Position numbers and translations under genes: made by a program. From Pseudevernia furfuracea (Eukaryota > Ascomycota > Lecanoromycetes > Lecanorales > Parmeliaceae), in contig JAIUPT010000010.1 of the NCBI GenBank assembly GCA_022315425.1, positions 310,001 to 374,000 of the forward strand: a stretch of 64,000 nucleotides of DNA, written 5' to 3'. This document shows positions 45,101 through 57,702 of the stretch, one piece after another. Position 1 is the first letter of the stretch; the number at the start of each line of letters is the position of its first letter. The notes beneath the pieces are model-generated. The model saw only the letters and a list, made by a program, of their open reading frames with translations, searched no databases and was not told the DNA's origin.

Positions 45101-46991
45101 CGACTTTGTCTTAGAACACGTCTCACAAATGAACTTGATTCGAGATTTTTGTGTTAAGGTGATGTTCTTGCTTATGTTAACGAGTCTCTTAAGATCTATC
45201 TCGTTTAGATATCTTATTCGACGATGTCACAGTTCGACTGCGTCTTCGTTAAATATTAGAGCGATGAATAGTGCTCTCGTATTCTTCTGAATCAGGGCGA
45301 CAATTTTAGTCGTAGACTGGGACACATTCAGTATATAGATGTTTCGAGTCTTTGATATACTTTCTACAAGTACATTATTCTTTGAAATATAACAATCATT
45401 ATCGAGAAAGGCGATTTCAAATCCCTTCTTGATGACCTGACTAATTGAAAATAGCTCGCATATAAAGTCTGATACATGTAACACGTTCTCAACACGAACT
45501 ATGTTGCTGATTTCATTCTTTAATAGTCATTTCATTTCGACTGTGTCACGTTCTTAAGTTCAGATAGTGACTTCGTTGACAACAATTACTTCTTCACGAT
45601 AGAGTCGATACTCGATGAACTCGTTCTTGTCGAAGAACATGTGATTAGTACATTCTGAGTCGATTATTCAGTCTCGTGACGTCGTGAGATCACTGTTCAA
45701 CGCTGCGAAGTATACACGAAAATATGAGAACGTCTCATGTGAAAGTTGATTAATTATTTTAAAATCGACAACTTCGAACTGAGAAGTAAGCTTTTTCTCT
45801 ATTTCTCGACTTGTCTTGTCGTAAAAGTTTGACGTAGATTGAAGCTAAGACGTGAAGTGCGCGCTTGATGTCTTCACTATGATTTCTTTCTTCTGATATT
45901 CGATGTCGAGAAGTGCTTTCGAAGAGGGAAGCAGTCGTGTGCTTGCGTATTCGACAAAGTTTGATATATGCGTAAGCTGAATTATCGATTCTTCTTGCGA
46001 TATCTTTAATGTAGATTTTCTCTCTTATTTTTCTGTTAATTAAGATAAAGACTAATCGAGAGTCTCTATGATCGACTTCTTCGATATATTCTCGTTATAG
46101 AATTTCGATATAGTCGCGTTGAACGAGAAGTTCTAGATTTTATCCTCTTCGTCTGTCACGATGTTTTGATCAATGATCAAGTGAGCCATTGCCGAAATAT
46201 GAGTACTGTGATTATCTTCGAAATCGTCTGATCGTTCACGTTCTTTGACGATATTCGCCTTGATCTTAGTCTTCTTAAAGGCGTCACGAAATCTGTCTGA
46301 GATACGATTCTCATGAAGGGTTCAGCAGTCGTATAGTCAGTGTAGTCTCTTGTTATCATCCTTATTGAAATAACACTTGAGACACTTCGATGGGTCATCA
46401 TCGCCCTTATAGTTAGTACTATTCGAGTTCTTGAAAATGAGTTAGATAATGTTGTTGTTCCTACCCTCGCGACCTCTCGTTGAGTCTCAACCACGATTGC
46501 TATTAAAGTTATCTCTATCAGAGATCTTCTTCTCGTTCTCCTCCTATTTGAAACGCTTTATAACGACGATCATAACTTGTTCTTTGATATCTCTCTTTAG
46601 AAGACGCTCTTTCTTATAAAGAAGTGTGACAATTTTGTTAAAGTCGAGCACTTCGTTCAACGACGTAATAATACGATACACGAAATTCTTATACTTGATG
46701 TTAAGGTTATTCAATAGCAATGAGACGAGTATTCACTCGTCTATTCTAGTTCTTATTCGACTAAGATCCTTCGACTTTGCTCGTATGTTGATAACGTACG
46801 TCTTTATGAAGTTGTCACTACTTGTTATTAATGTTATTCAGAGTTCTTATAACTTGATGAATCGAAGAACGAAACCTAAGTCGAAATAATTGTTCTTCAA
46901 CTTGATCCATCGATTCATAACAACTTTATTATTCTTAATGACTTCGACTGATTTATCTTCACATATAAAGTAAATCAGCTCAGACGCTTAA
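41957..46991 (-). mobile_element. Copia-type LTR retrotransposon, dead, minus strand
   Basis: A degenerate Ty1/copia element. An LTR-related segment (41994-42175, its 5'-most outside edge reading TGTTGGAATATATG on the plus strand) is followed on the minus strand by pol and gag relics. A copia reverse transcriptase piece lies at 43219-42875, where the family YVDD motif reads YVND. A GAG-pre-integrase piece lies at 45484-45227 and integrase-like sequence upstream of the RT. A CLKC...H...C zinc-knuckle-like stretch occurs near 46400-46300. Stops are frequent and fit C-to-T or G-to-A changes. The 5' LTR is missing: a gypsy LTR begins at 46992. Transcriptase and integrase are inactive as read. Confidence 0.75.
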
Positions 46992-47265
46992 TGTAAGGGC
47001 CATGAGGTCTCTAGACATGAGGCGGCCTGTCAGAAGTCCAGGAATCCAACATACATCTAGGCCAGATTCGAAAGACTATTCCTCTGATGCAGCTGTGCGA
47101 CTGTGCGACTATAGCAGTCGCATAGTAAGTTTGCTTAACATGAGAATGCACTCTCCCCTGCTAAATATGCTGCCTCTGAGGACTCTCATCGAGTTCCTCA
47201 GAATTCAGTCTATCTAGTAACCAATCCATCTGTTACTCACTCACGCATGCCTAGACCCCGTTACA
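46992..47265 (+). repeat. Gypsy left LTR, 274 bp
   Basis: Begins TGTAAGGGCC, ends CCCCGTTACA, with a 5 bp inverted end (TGTAA/TTACA). Shared with 53068-53338 and, inverted, with 63753-64000. It carries more A/T at variable sites than the other two copies. Confidence 0.85.
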
Positions 47266-47415
47266 TTTCTGAATCCTCTAACTCTCGCTATCGTCGATAC
47301 GATAATAAGGAAAATGTGCTCGTTTGATAACAATACCACTTTCGTGACTCGCTGTCATCTCTATCTATCTCTCAATTGACGTCGACGTCGGGTCAGTTAA
47401 TTTCGAATTATTTAG

Positions 47416-48663
47416 ATGGCTTCTGCAGTAGGATTACGATCGAGATAGCAGATATCGAGTCTCGAAGAGGGACAAGAAGCACTATCGAATGACATCAATG
47501 CTAACGAAGAAGGATCTAATGAGATTACTTCAAAGACAAGCGAAGAAGATGATCATGACGATATTGACTCACACACGAACGAGTCAGCAGAAACGATGTT
47601 AGACCCAAGAGAGCTTATAACATTTCGGGCCTATCAAGCGCACGCGAAGGAGTTTGCAACATATCAGATAAATCAAGCGTTGTCACGTCGTCGACAAGCG
47701 TCACTGAGTTACGAGACTCAGAGAATGTCAAAGAGACAGACATCAAATCTCAAAGCGAAAGATTCAGCGCCATACAAGGGAGTCAGCCCAGCGAAATTGA
47801 ACGAGTTTATTTACGAGTGTGAGCGACAATTCGCTTTCAGAGATTTCCAGAGTGAGGAGATTCAGAAAGATGTCACATCAATAAGTCAGTCGCAATTGCG
47901 AGAGGAGACTATCAAGAAGATCGTCTATGTTATCGATTTTCTTGAGAGTACGTCTAGAATCGATTGAAGATTCTAATTGCTTCAGAATTCAGAGAGAGCG
48001 ACGTTATGAACGCATTTCAAGACGTTATTGTTCGAATTTCTGAAGAAGGATAAGGAGAAAGCATATCTTAAGACGAATAAGAAGTTGTTAGCTGCGAAGC
48101 AGAGAAAAGGCGACATTATTAATACTTTTTATGAATATGTTTATAAGTTATATATTCGTCTTAGGGCTCTAGATTCGGCGCAGACTATGACGAATCGATA
48201 GTTCTTTAACTTTATTCGAGCGCGAATACTATCGAATTATCGAGTCGAGCTAGATAAGCTCATAATTGAATCAAGAACGATTCAAGAATTGTTAACTCAA
48301 ATACGCAAATATGAGAGAGCTGCGAAAACTCATACAAAGTAGAATAAAGGCAGCAGATCTTATTCTGAGTTATCTTCGAAATCACAGAATTCGAAGAGGG
48401 ATAACAAGTCGGGCCGAACAGGTAAACCAGATCAAAAGAATCGTGACGAGACCTTAGAGTAGACAAAGACCTCTCGTAAAAAGGAGAATAAATCTACTTT
48501 TGTTATATACAAAGACAAGCTAACAGATAAGGTTAGAAAACGTCGTTTCAAGAACAAGACTTGCTACAAGTATAATATGTCTGATCATCGAACTGCTGAA
48601 TGCATCGTCAAGAAACAAGTTATGTTCGACTCGTTCAAGATGCTCGAGGCGACAAAAAACTAG
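47416..48663 (+). pseudogene. Gypsy gag relict
   Basis: From ATG 47416 one frame runs with several stops (the first after 10 codons) through a basic, glutamine-rich capsid-like region and a lysine-rich tail ending in a zinc knuckle CYKYNMSDHRTAEC. The family pattern C-x2-C-x4-H-x4-C is broken at the second Cys, which is Tyr here, a single G-to-A change. Retrotransposon structural protein, no longer functional. Confidence 0.6.
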
Positions 48664-48890
48664 TGAGCGCAGTGACGACTTCGAATATTATATCTATACG
48701 AGGAGTGAGAATAGCTCCCTCCGTCGATGAATTCGAATCAATAAACATCTCGTCGGGCAATAACGATTCGAGTCGAACAGTCGAATCAGTCAAATTAAGC
48801 TTCGAGTCGGACGTCGAATCGAGCATCTCTCTACCTATCAAGACAGAGCTCATTGTTGACGTAAGAATATGAGCGGCCAAGGTTCAGACT

Positions 48891-51800
48891 GTGCAGCAGC
48901 GAATCAAGGAACTATCAAAGATGAATAGTCTATTCATTAAGAACACTCTAATGCAGAACGCGAGAGATAAGATCAACACTTTCAGTGCACTGACTAACAG
49001 TGATGCTGAAGTGAACATTATCAATCGTGTGACTGCAAGAAAGATGGGCTTATCGATGCTCAATACCAACATTGGGCTGAGTGCGATTCACGACAAGGCA
49101 GTTAAGATCTACGAGATACACTATATCGAATTCCAGCAGAAGAACGAACAAGGTCGAGTTCGCTACTTTCAGAACACCTTTCTCGCTGCGGACATCGACA
49201 CACGAATAATTCTTGATATGTCATGACTAACCATGACGAATCTCAACATTGATTGAGTCAAGAGATCTTTTCAGTGAAGAACTTACACTGCGACAGTAGC
49301 TCTAATAACTACGTGTCGAGTGAACATTATTGAGTCAGAGAATTTTGCTGAGCTTGCTATTAACAAGGACGCAGACTATTTCGCTATACACGCAAGTCAA
49401 GTGGTGAGCGCAAACGAACCTTCGATGCATCAAGATCGTCAAGATCATATTGCTCGAACAAACGTTGCTAGGACTGTGAATCTACCTTCTAAGTATGTTG
49501 AGTACTTCGATGTCTTTTCTGACAGTGGTGCTACAGAGTTGCCGAGTCACGAACCTGCGGATCATGTCATCGATCTCATAGACGAGAAACAATCGTCGTA
49601 CGGCTCTATCTACAGTCTGAACGAAGTAGAGCTGAACACCTTAAGAGATTATATCGAGATCAATCTGGCGAACGATTTCATACGGTCAAGCACGTTCTCG
49701 ACGGGATCTCTTATTCTTTTTGTGAAAAAGCCTGGCGGAGATCTGCGCCTATGTGTGAATTATCGAGAACTGAATATAATTACGATAAAGAATCGTTATT
49801 CTCTTTCTCTTATTAACGAGTCGATTGATCGTCTAACTATGATCAAAAGATACACACAGTTGAATCTCATCGCTGTATATTATCGTCTTCGTATTAGAAA
49901 GGGTAATAAATAAAAGACTGCGTTCAGAACACGTTATGATCACTTTGAGTATCAAGTCTTGTCGTTTGGGCTGACAAATGCCTCTATAACTTTTTAAGCG
50001 TATATTAATCAAGCATTAACTGAGAAGCTAAATATCTTCTGCATTGTTTATCTTAATGATATTCTTATTTACACGTAAGACATAGATGCGAAGCACGTCG
50101 AGACTATAAAGTGAGTTTTAAACAAATTGAAGCAACACGAACTATTCGTCAATCTTCAGAAATGTCGTTTCAGCATAGATAAGATACACTTTTTGAAATA
50201 TGTTATCGCTTCGTCGAGAGTTAGTATAGAGAAAGATCGAATACAATCAGTTAAAGACTAATCGAAGCTGAAGTCTATACGAGACATTCAGATATTCGTG
50301 AGCTTTGCGAATTTTTATCGCAGATTTATACGTGAATTCAGTAAGATCGCTGCTTCACTTACGAAGTTGATCAAGATCAACGTTCAAGAGAGATCGAGCT
50401 CTAATAGAGTAGTCTCTAACGCTCAGCAGAATACGCGAATCGTATTCGAGCGTACGAAGCCAAATGAAAAAAACTCGCAGAGTTCATTTATGCTTACATC
50501 TGAGACAAAGAAAGCTTTCGAAAAGTTGAAAATGACCTTCACGATCGCATCGATTCTACGACATTTTAATTCTGAGCTATCAATAAGAATTGAGACTAAT
50601 GCGTCGAACTATGTCATTAATGATATTCTAAGTCAGTTACACGATAAATTGTGACACTCAGTAGTCTACTATTCACGTAAACAAATATCGACGAAGACGC
50701 GATATAACGTTCATAACAAAGAGCTGTTAGCTATCATGAAGTCGTTTAAATATTGACGTCACTACTGCGAGAATAATAGACATAAGATCAAGATCTTAAT
50801 AGATCATCATAATCTTAAGAGATTTATGAGCATTACGCGATTAAATAGTCGTTAGATTCGTTAAGCGCAGAAGCTGAGTCGCTACGATTTTATCATCGAA
50901 TATCGTCAGAGAAAACACAATTTCGCGAATTCACTCAGTCGAATTTCTAATTACGAGTAAGATAATAATACTGCGAAACGCGAGAACTATTAATTGCTGA
51001 GCGAGCTGAAGCAGACGTTACGTGGTTTTCGTGTTATAAGAAGATCGACCTTCATGACTAATTGCTTTCAAATGCTTATCGCTGAGATTCATAAGGTGTC
51101 TGATATATGTGAGCAGTGGGTACGTATTCGTGTCACTATTACAGCAGAAGATCTCGCAGAAAATGTTATAAACGATTAGTCGTTCGACGATATGCTCGTG
51201 GAGCTGACTCGTAAAGATGATTATACAAAGGAGATATTGAAACAGCTGAAGTAGTCTGTTGTTAACTCTCTGAGCGACCTAAGCGATCAATTCTACAGTT
51301 ATATCGATGAACGACTGTATTATAAAGGAAAGATCTATGTCCCTACGACGCTACGAGATGTAATTCTCGATCGATATCACGATGCTTCTCTGGCAGATCA
51401 TTTCGATACTAAAAAGACTCAGACACTAATTCAACGCAAGTACTTCTGGCCGAAGCTTGCAAGGGATGTGAGCGAGCACGTTATATCGTGTTCTATGTGC
51501 GCTATGACCAAGTCGTCTAGACATAAGTCGTATAATAAGTTGACATCATTGTCGACTCCTACTCATAAGTGAAAGAACATCTTATTGAACTTCGTCACTG
51601 AACTGCCGCCCTCCAAGAACTAACGTGATCACACCTACGATTCGATTCTGATAATTGTAAACCGTCTCACGAAGATATCACATTACATAGCAGTGAACAA
51701 GACGCTCGACGCGAAGCAGTTCGCACAAGTACTAATCGAGAATCTAATAAGATATCATAGACTATCTGACTCAATAGTAACGAACCGTGAGTCGCTATTC

Positions 51801-52230
51801 ATCTCTCAGTTCTAATCTAATCTTATATACTTTCTGAGGGTGAAGCGGCGCTTATCGACTGCATTTCACTCTCAAATCGATGACCAGACTGAGCGACAAA
51901 ACAGTATTATAAAATAATACTTACGAACCTTCGTCTGCTGAGAGCAGAACGATTGAGTGACATGATTATCAATCGCGGAGTTTGCGTACAATAACGCAAA
52001 GAACTCAGTTACTAACATATCGCCTTTTAAGGCTAACTTGGGCTACAGCCTCAGAATGTCATGAAACGAGAACATCGATTCGAAATCTCGCTCGCAGACT
52101 GCAGTTGACAACGCAAAGCATCTATTTACACTCATAAGTGTCTATAAAGATACGATCTTAACTACTCAGCAGTCACAGATCGAGTACGTGAACAAATATC
52201 GCAAGTCACGAGACTATAAAGTAGGTGACT
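48891..52230 (+). pseudogene. Gypsy pol relict (PR-RT-RH-IN)
   Basis: A single frame across 3.3 kb: a retropepsin-like region near 48990-49226 (the catalytic Asp-Thr/Ser-Gly region reads NSDAEVN), reverse transcriptase 49490-50290 (GGDLRLCVNYRELN, then LSFGLTNA and, at 50049-50060, YLND where the family has YLDD), a connection/RNase H region about 50290-50960, and integrase 51290-52200 with the H2C2 zinc module (H..H..CSMC). Stops recur in frame at codons expected to be CAA, CAG, TGG or CGA. Enzymatically dead. Confidence 0.75.
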
Positions 52231-53067
52231 TGATATGATTAAATATCAAATACCTCAAGACCAAGCGAAACAGGAAGCTGAAATTCAAAAACTTCGATCC
52301 ATTCCTTATCACAGACGTCATCGATTCACAGTCCTATCGACTCGAGTTGCCGAGCGACTGACGAATTCACAACGTCTTTCATGTGTTCTTGCTGAAAAAG
52401 AACTCTTCAAAACAGAGAAAGATAAGTCAAAGCCTAGAGAATATGAAATTCGACGAAGACGATACACATAACTACGTGATCGCTGACGTTGTGAATAATA
52501 TAGTTTTTAAACCAGACGAGAATAACAAGGCAGGAGGTCTATACTATCAAGTTCACTAAAAAGAATATCCTAACTCAGAGAATACATAGAAACCCTACAA
52601 GAAAGTCTTCTATCTACGGAAGTTGTTAAATAAGTTTCATAAGGAGCACTCTAACAAGTCTACAGTCAAATCAGTGATCACCGAAAGAAAGTCATAACGA
52701 CGTGTTTCAAAGAGATCTACGTCGAAGAACAAGGGCAAGAGTATAGAAGAAAGCGTTGAATATTCATAATAGTGCTGCAAACGGCAGTACTCTTTTGTCC
52801 ATTTTCCTACCTAACGAGAAGATTTTATGATTTTAACGAGGCTAGCTCAGACATTATATAAGACGAAAGAATAGAAGTTCGAACGATGTCGATCCGACTA
52901 ATTGACTCGAACTCTGAATCGAATGAATTTCAATTACTTGACGTTCGTCTGATGTTTGCTGACGCATTGTGACATGACTGCAATGGGGTATCGATATACG
53001 ACATGCTATTGTTCTTTTTTTGGGCTTGCTACCTCACAGGAGCTCGTCTTTGAAAAGAGGGGATAAT

Positions 53068-53338
53068 TGTAAGGGCCATAAGGTCTCTAGACATGAGGCG
53101 GCCTGTCAGAAGTCCAGGAATCCAACATACATCTAGGCCAGATCCGAGAGACTATCCCTCTGGTGCAGCTGTGCGGCTGTGCGGCTATAGCAGTCGCATA
53201 GTAAGTTTGCTTGACATGGGGGTGCACTCTCCCCTGCTAAATATGCTGCCTCTGAGGACTCTCATCGAGTTCCTCAGAATTCAGTCTATCTAGTAATCAA
53301 TTCATCTGTTACTCACTCACGCATGCCTAGACCCCGTT
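53068..53338 (+). repeat. Gypsy right LTR, missing its last bases
   Basis: Matches 46992-47262; instead of the final ACA the sequence changes at 53339 into a pogo-type transposon on the opposite strand. ORF-like frames in both LTRs are chance translations of the same repeat. Confidence 0.8.
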
Positions 53339-54906
53339 TTCTGAAGTAAGATGCTGAAGGTCAGAGCAGAGTTGTATGTCTTATCAAGTTTTTTTGAGAG
53401 TTCGAGATTCTGATCTTCAGTCTTGATTCGTTGAACTAGCTGATTCACTTGTTTCACATTTCTTGGTGTAAAGGTCATAGAAATCGAATCGCCATTGAAA
53501 GCTGTGACTGTTATATCTGAGGGTGACGATTTCGAAGGTTTTGATATCTTCAGTCTCACTCTGTCAAGCACAATTTGTGACTTAATTGGGAATAAGTCAC
53601 TCTTTTCTCAAGAATGCTTGATGTTCTTTTTCGTTGTAGTATTCTTTCTCGTTATTTGAATCAAGACAATAAAGTCTGATTTGTTCATTGAGTAATTCTT
53701 TTCGTTGACAAGATTGATGTGCTTCTCTAAATGCTTGCGATACGCTGTTGCTAAGAAATGAAAAAAGTTAACATCTAATGACTGAAGAATATGAGTGAAA
53801 TGAGAAGAGAGACACAGAAGAATAATATTATTATCGATATAGAAGATGATGACTTTGTTACTAATATGAAATGCATACTCATCAAATATCAGAAGTCGAT
53901 ATTTGTTCTTGAGAGTCCTTCGAGTTTGTGATTCAAAGTACCTGAAGAAATCAGTCAAAATCAGTCAAAATCATATATAAAAGAACAGTATCTGAGTATA
54001 CTTCTCGAATCACTTCAAGTCTAAAACATTGTTTGTCCAGCTATTCTCGCTCAAAGTAATATAAGAATCCTCGTCCTTCAAGACATTATATCACGTTTTC
54101 ATTTGACGCTTCTCTTTGAAGATAATAAACAGTCTCAAAAGTCTTTCATCCGCTGAGATACACTTAATCAAGAACACCCACTCTCGATTTTTATTCTGAG
54201 TTTTATATATCTGCAAGTTAGATTTGTGACAAACAACTCTGAACCTTTCAGCAGCCTCAATTGCGAATTCTTTCTCGTTCATATTGTACACATCTTTCTG
54301 CTAAATACTATACTTCTGAATAGTCGATTCCACAAGCTGAAATCATCGCATCAGCTTTTTTGAATCATAAGGTAAGTTTTAACACGATCTCTATCTAATG
54401 ACTGAGAAAAGCGACTTCGCAGCTTCGAATAACGACTCAAAAAGCGTGAAACCCAGTTAGAACCTAGTTTACGATAATTCCCCTTGTTCATAAGAAGCTT
54501 AGAAGTCATAAACTTGATCTAAGAGATTCTTAATGATCAGCCTCACTTCGCTACCTATAAGATTCATGCTTTCAGAGTATTTTTCTTTAAATCACTCAGT
54601 CGTTGCTCGCTTTTATAAGTCTCTTAACGAGACTGAGTCTTATTAATAATACGTCGTTTGAGAATAGTATGAATGAGATTATACTATTTTATAATTGATC
54701 TAGCAGAAGGCTTGCGCTTTTTCTTCATAAACTCGAAGCTCATATAATAGACTAAGAAGGCTTGTTTATACTCGTCAATTGCGAGATCTAGGCGCATCTC
54801 TTTAGGTAGTTCTTCTGAATTCTTTGATTTTGCTGAAGACATACTTGGAGAAGAATTCTGACTACATGAAATCCCCGTTTTTAATTTTAATCTCTTCGAG
54901 CCCTCG

Positions 54907-54985
54907 GTCATCAAATAGTGACCGAATAGTCTCATCAAGTAGTTATCGAATAGTCTCATTAAGTAGTTATCGAATAGCCGCAAAA
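54907..54985. repeat. Sub-terminal tandem repeat of the pogo element
   Basis: About three tandem copies of a 27 nt unit (…AAGTAGTTATCGAATAGTCTCAT… with variants). Such sub-terminal repeats are usual in DNA transposons and may be transposase-binding sites. Confidence 0.5.
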
Positions 54986-55035
54986 GAGTGACCGAATGAT
55001 ATATATGAAGTTGTGGGGTGGTTTGTGGGGTAGAG

Positions 55036-55047
55036 CCCTAACCCTAA
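55036..55047. repeat. Two telomere-type repeat units
   Basis: CCCTAACCCTAA, that is two TTAGGG units, next to the pogo terminal repeats. This is short enough to be part of the transposon end. Confidence 0.4.
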
Positions 55048-55092
55048 GTGGTGCACTTCCCGGAATGGTGCACTTCCTGGTGGAACCGAGTA

Positions 55093-57702
55093 TGCAATGC
55101 GCGAATCCTGTGTTGGAATCTAATCTGAACGTCTTCGCAGTATAGTAGGTAGCCGTTCTCGTAGATTTTTTGCTTCCGCTGAGATCTCTGAAGGGTGCGT
55201 TTCGACGCTGTGAGAGAAGAGAATGGTTAGCAAGGCTTTCAATTGTGTCAGACGGACTCTGCTACTGACTTTATTGTATATTTAAGAGTACTGATCAAGA
55301 CTAACATTTTTCTTGGCTAACCACTTTGGATTTATGTCAGAGGGCCGAGCCAAGACTTGTTGATTTATCGGCGTGAGGAAGGCACGAAGAGCGCTTTTTT
55401 GGGTAGTCAGTCACTGTCGTTCTATATCAGTTGAGATCTCTATTAGAATCACCTACTCCATGATCGAAGGATGAAAGTTTTGCTGAGGTTGAGGTTGAAC
55501 ATGAAGATGCTTGAATCATTATGAGGTGAATTAAGAGTTACCTCGCATCCTGTCCAGTTAATGAAATGTGTTTTGTATTCAACCCAGCTTCATGGATCTG
55601 CCCATCACGAGAATTTTACGTGATGTGTATCTATCATCATTCTCGTACCTTTGCACCATGATATCTATATCTCTTGCGCAATCCTTTCCTTTAGTAAGGC
55701 CCTTGCGGTAGTCCGAAATTTGATGATACTTGATCGCGCGCTTTGATCAGGAGTCTTCCAAAAAGACTGAAGTCATGAATTATTTTTCAGGTTCTCGAGG
55801 TCATCATACGAGTGATCTGCTTTCTTTTTCGTGAAAATTTCTCTATCATTAAGGAATTGAATAATAGTATCCAAAGTGACTCAGTCTCTGAATGTCTCAT
55901 CCTCACTGCTGTGAATGCTTTCTGTAAACTACTCGAAAATACAGTCGAGGACATTAATAAACGTGGCTGCCGTGTAGAAATGCTCGTCGACCATTAGACA
56001 ATCGATTTGAGATCACACTGCATAAAGCTGACCTAACATTTGAATACTAACCGAGATGTTAGCGCTCTCAGTAGCGAGCCTTCAGAAAGAGCCTGCTTAC
56101 AGAGTCTTTTCAACGTCCAGCTTGATCTTTAACTACTTCAAACCTAACGAGACCTCATCAGCGCGATGATCCCATCGAATCGCGTCTCGGTCATCTACAG
56201 ATATATATCAAAATTTGACTTCATCAAGCATACTGTTCCAGCTCATCTTTCCAAAGCTATCAGCATGCCGCTCGAAACATGTATTCTTCTGACTCATTAC
56301 AAAATATCCAGCAGAGATAGCTATATCCTCAGGCACATCTTTCAAGTTCTTGCCCAGACTTTTATATCTCTTCTGCTGCAGTTGCTGCTTGAGCTCACAC
56401 TTTAACTCCAAGAATACGTCGATCACGGACCGCGGTGTAAAATGGAGCCCTGTGAAATTCTTGATGTTTAGAAATTTTGGGGGAAGGTTGATCTGGAGTG
56501 TTGGGAAAAAGTTTCAGCGAAATCGAAAAATAAGAAAATTCGAATAAAACGAACCTCGAAATCTTTCATAGTCACCTTTTGCTCAAAGATGTTCTTGGGG
56601 CTCACTACTTTCATCTTGAATTGTTAGTTCGAAAAATTCGAATTCATTAAAGGTTCGAAAATTACGTACCGCATCCAAATCAAATCTACCTCCAAATGCA
56701 TCTATATCAGTCTGTTCAGCGCCTTTCGATGCTCACGCGGAAACTCCACTATTATTTCTTCGCTCGCGTGTTTAGTGAGTTCGATAATGGGCCCTCCACC
56801 AAATCACGGCGAGAGTGCTCACGCTCTTCGTCAACGCCTTGTCGACGACCTCTGCTGTGCAAGAACCGTCCACCAACGCCGCATCTGTCTCTTTCTGCAG
56901 GCTTTATTAAGAAGCGCAATCGTTCTCGATTTACCTGCTCTCTTTGGGGATAGGCGATGTCTCAGGCTGCTTTGTTGAATGCGCCCGAGAAAATTGTGAG
57001 AACGAAGATTCTCATCAACAGCTCCACTGGGAAGGCTTGCGGTAGCTCAGTCATGGGACGGAAGAGAAGTTGTATCAGAATTACTGCAATCTTTTTTCGA
57101 ATCATGCGACTCAAATTCATCGTGCGAGATCCACGCTGCCGTTTGAGCGCTCTCTTGAACTTAAATAGGCACGTCGTCTGCTCTCTTTCCAGGCATCAAC
57201 TAAATCAGACTGAAGCTCCGATTGTCTAAATCCCCAGAATGTAGTTTTTCATCAAGCGGCGCATCAAGTGTTTTTGGAAATCTATACTTCTGATCTTCGT
57301 TTTGGATTTCCCGCTCGATGGTGTTCGTATCAAATATAACAGGTCAACAGTCCGCCCATCCCTGATTTTGGATTTGCGACCACCGAGATCTTTTTTTGTT
57401 GAATCGTTCGTCGATGGCGCAGCGGAAGAACCTTGATCAGCGTCGGCTGCAGGCGCAGCGGAGGAAGAAGCTTAGGAACGAGTACCTGCCATCGTGTACC
57501 GATTGAAACCACGAATTTGGTCGAGAAATTGACTGAGGGAATCCTGTTTCAAGTCTGGAACACTAGAAGGCGAATAGCCGTCGTGAACGAGAAAGCCGTA
57601 AGGATTTGAATTTGTGTCTAAGATATAGTCTGAGCTTGGCCCCACCGGCCACGAGGTGGGACGGCAGGGGAGAGTCTGGCGGGGGGGGGGCAGAGGACGC
57701 AA
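55093..57702 (-). other. Degenerate region with minus-strand coding remnants
   Basis: No intact gene. Some minus-strand segments keep protein character: 56426-56208 (LELKCELKQQLQQKRYKSLG, then MSQKNTCFERHADSFGKMSW), about 57230-57130 (SELQSDLVDAWKESRRRAYL), about 57470-57250 (KKDLGGRKSKIRDGRTVD) and 57702-57472 (SSDYILDTNSNPYGFLVHDG). Stops intervene. They could be parts of one or more dead genes of unknown family or of an unrecognised transposon. From 55093 to 55800 nothing is supported. Confidence 0.3.

Larger units (their letters stand above)
46992..53338 (+). mobile_element. Gypsy-type LTR retrotransposon, dead, plus strand
   Basis: Two direct LTRs (46992-47265 and 53068-53338) flank 5.8 kb. 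The left LTR begins TGTAAGGGCC and ends CCCCGTTACA; the right one lacks the final bases. A polypurine tract (GAAAAGAGGGGATA, 53052-53065) sits directly before the right LTR, as expected. Inside, gag and pol order is Gag, protease, reverse transcriptase, RNase H, integrase, typical of Ty3/gypsy. Many stops occur without frame changes, the mark of point mutation rather than indel decay. LTR differences are nearly all transitions. No target duplication is visible (TTAA on the left, TTCT on the right), so the right border was altered after insertion. Confidence 0.85.
53339..55092 (-). mobile_element. Pogo/Fot1-type DNA transposon, truncated and dead
   Basis: The minus strand carries decayed DDE_1 transposase blocks in order: an N-terminal segment (54850-54700, LPKEMRLDLAIDEYKQAF), a middle catalytic-domain block (54291-54091, YNMNEKEFAIE, then ECISAD-like KCISADERLLRLFII), and the second-Asp block (53958-53608, RLLIFDEYAFHI, then LCLSSHFTHILQSLDVNFF). 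Family counterparts are 'NMDE.GF..G', 'SADG....P..I.KG' and 'L..DGH.SH....F......I....LPPHSTH.LQPLDVG.F'. Stops and changes are many. The terminal region at 55040-55092 has a repeated GGAAGTGCACCA word (as read on the minus strand). The other end is cut by the gypsy LTR at 53338. Confidence 0.75.

Noticed and set aside
47002..47217. Repeated 66-71 codon frames in the gypsy LTRs (also 53093-53293)
   Set aside because: They translate the LTR itself, and the copies differ only by transitions with no protein constraint.
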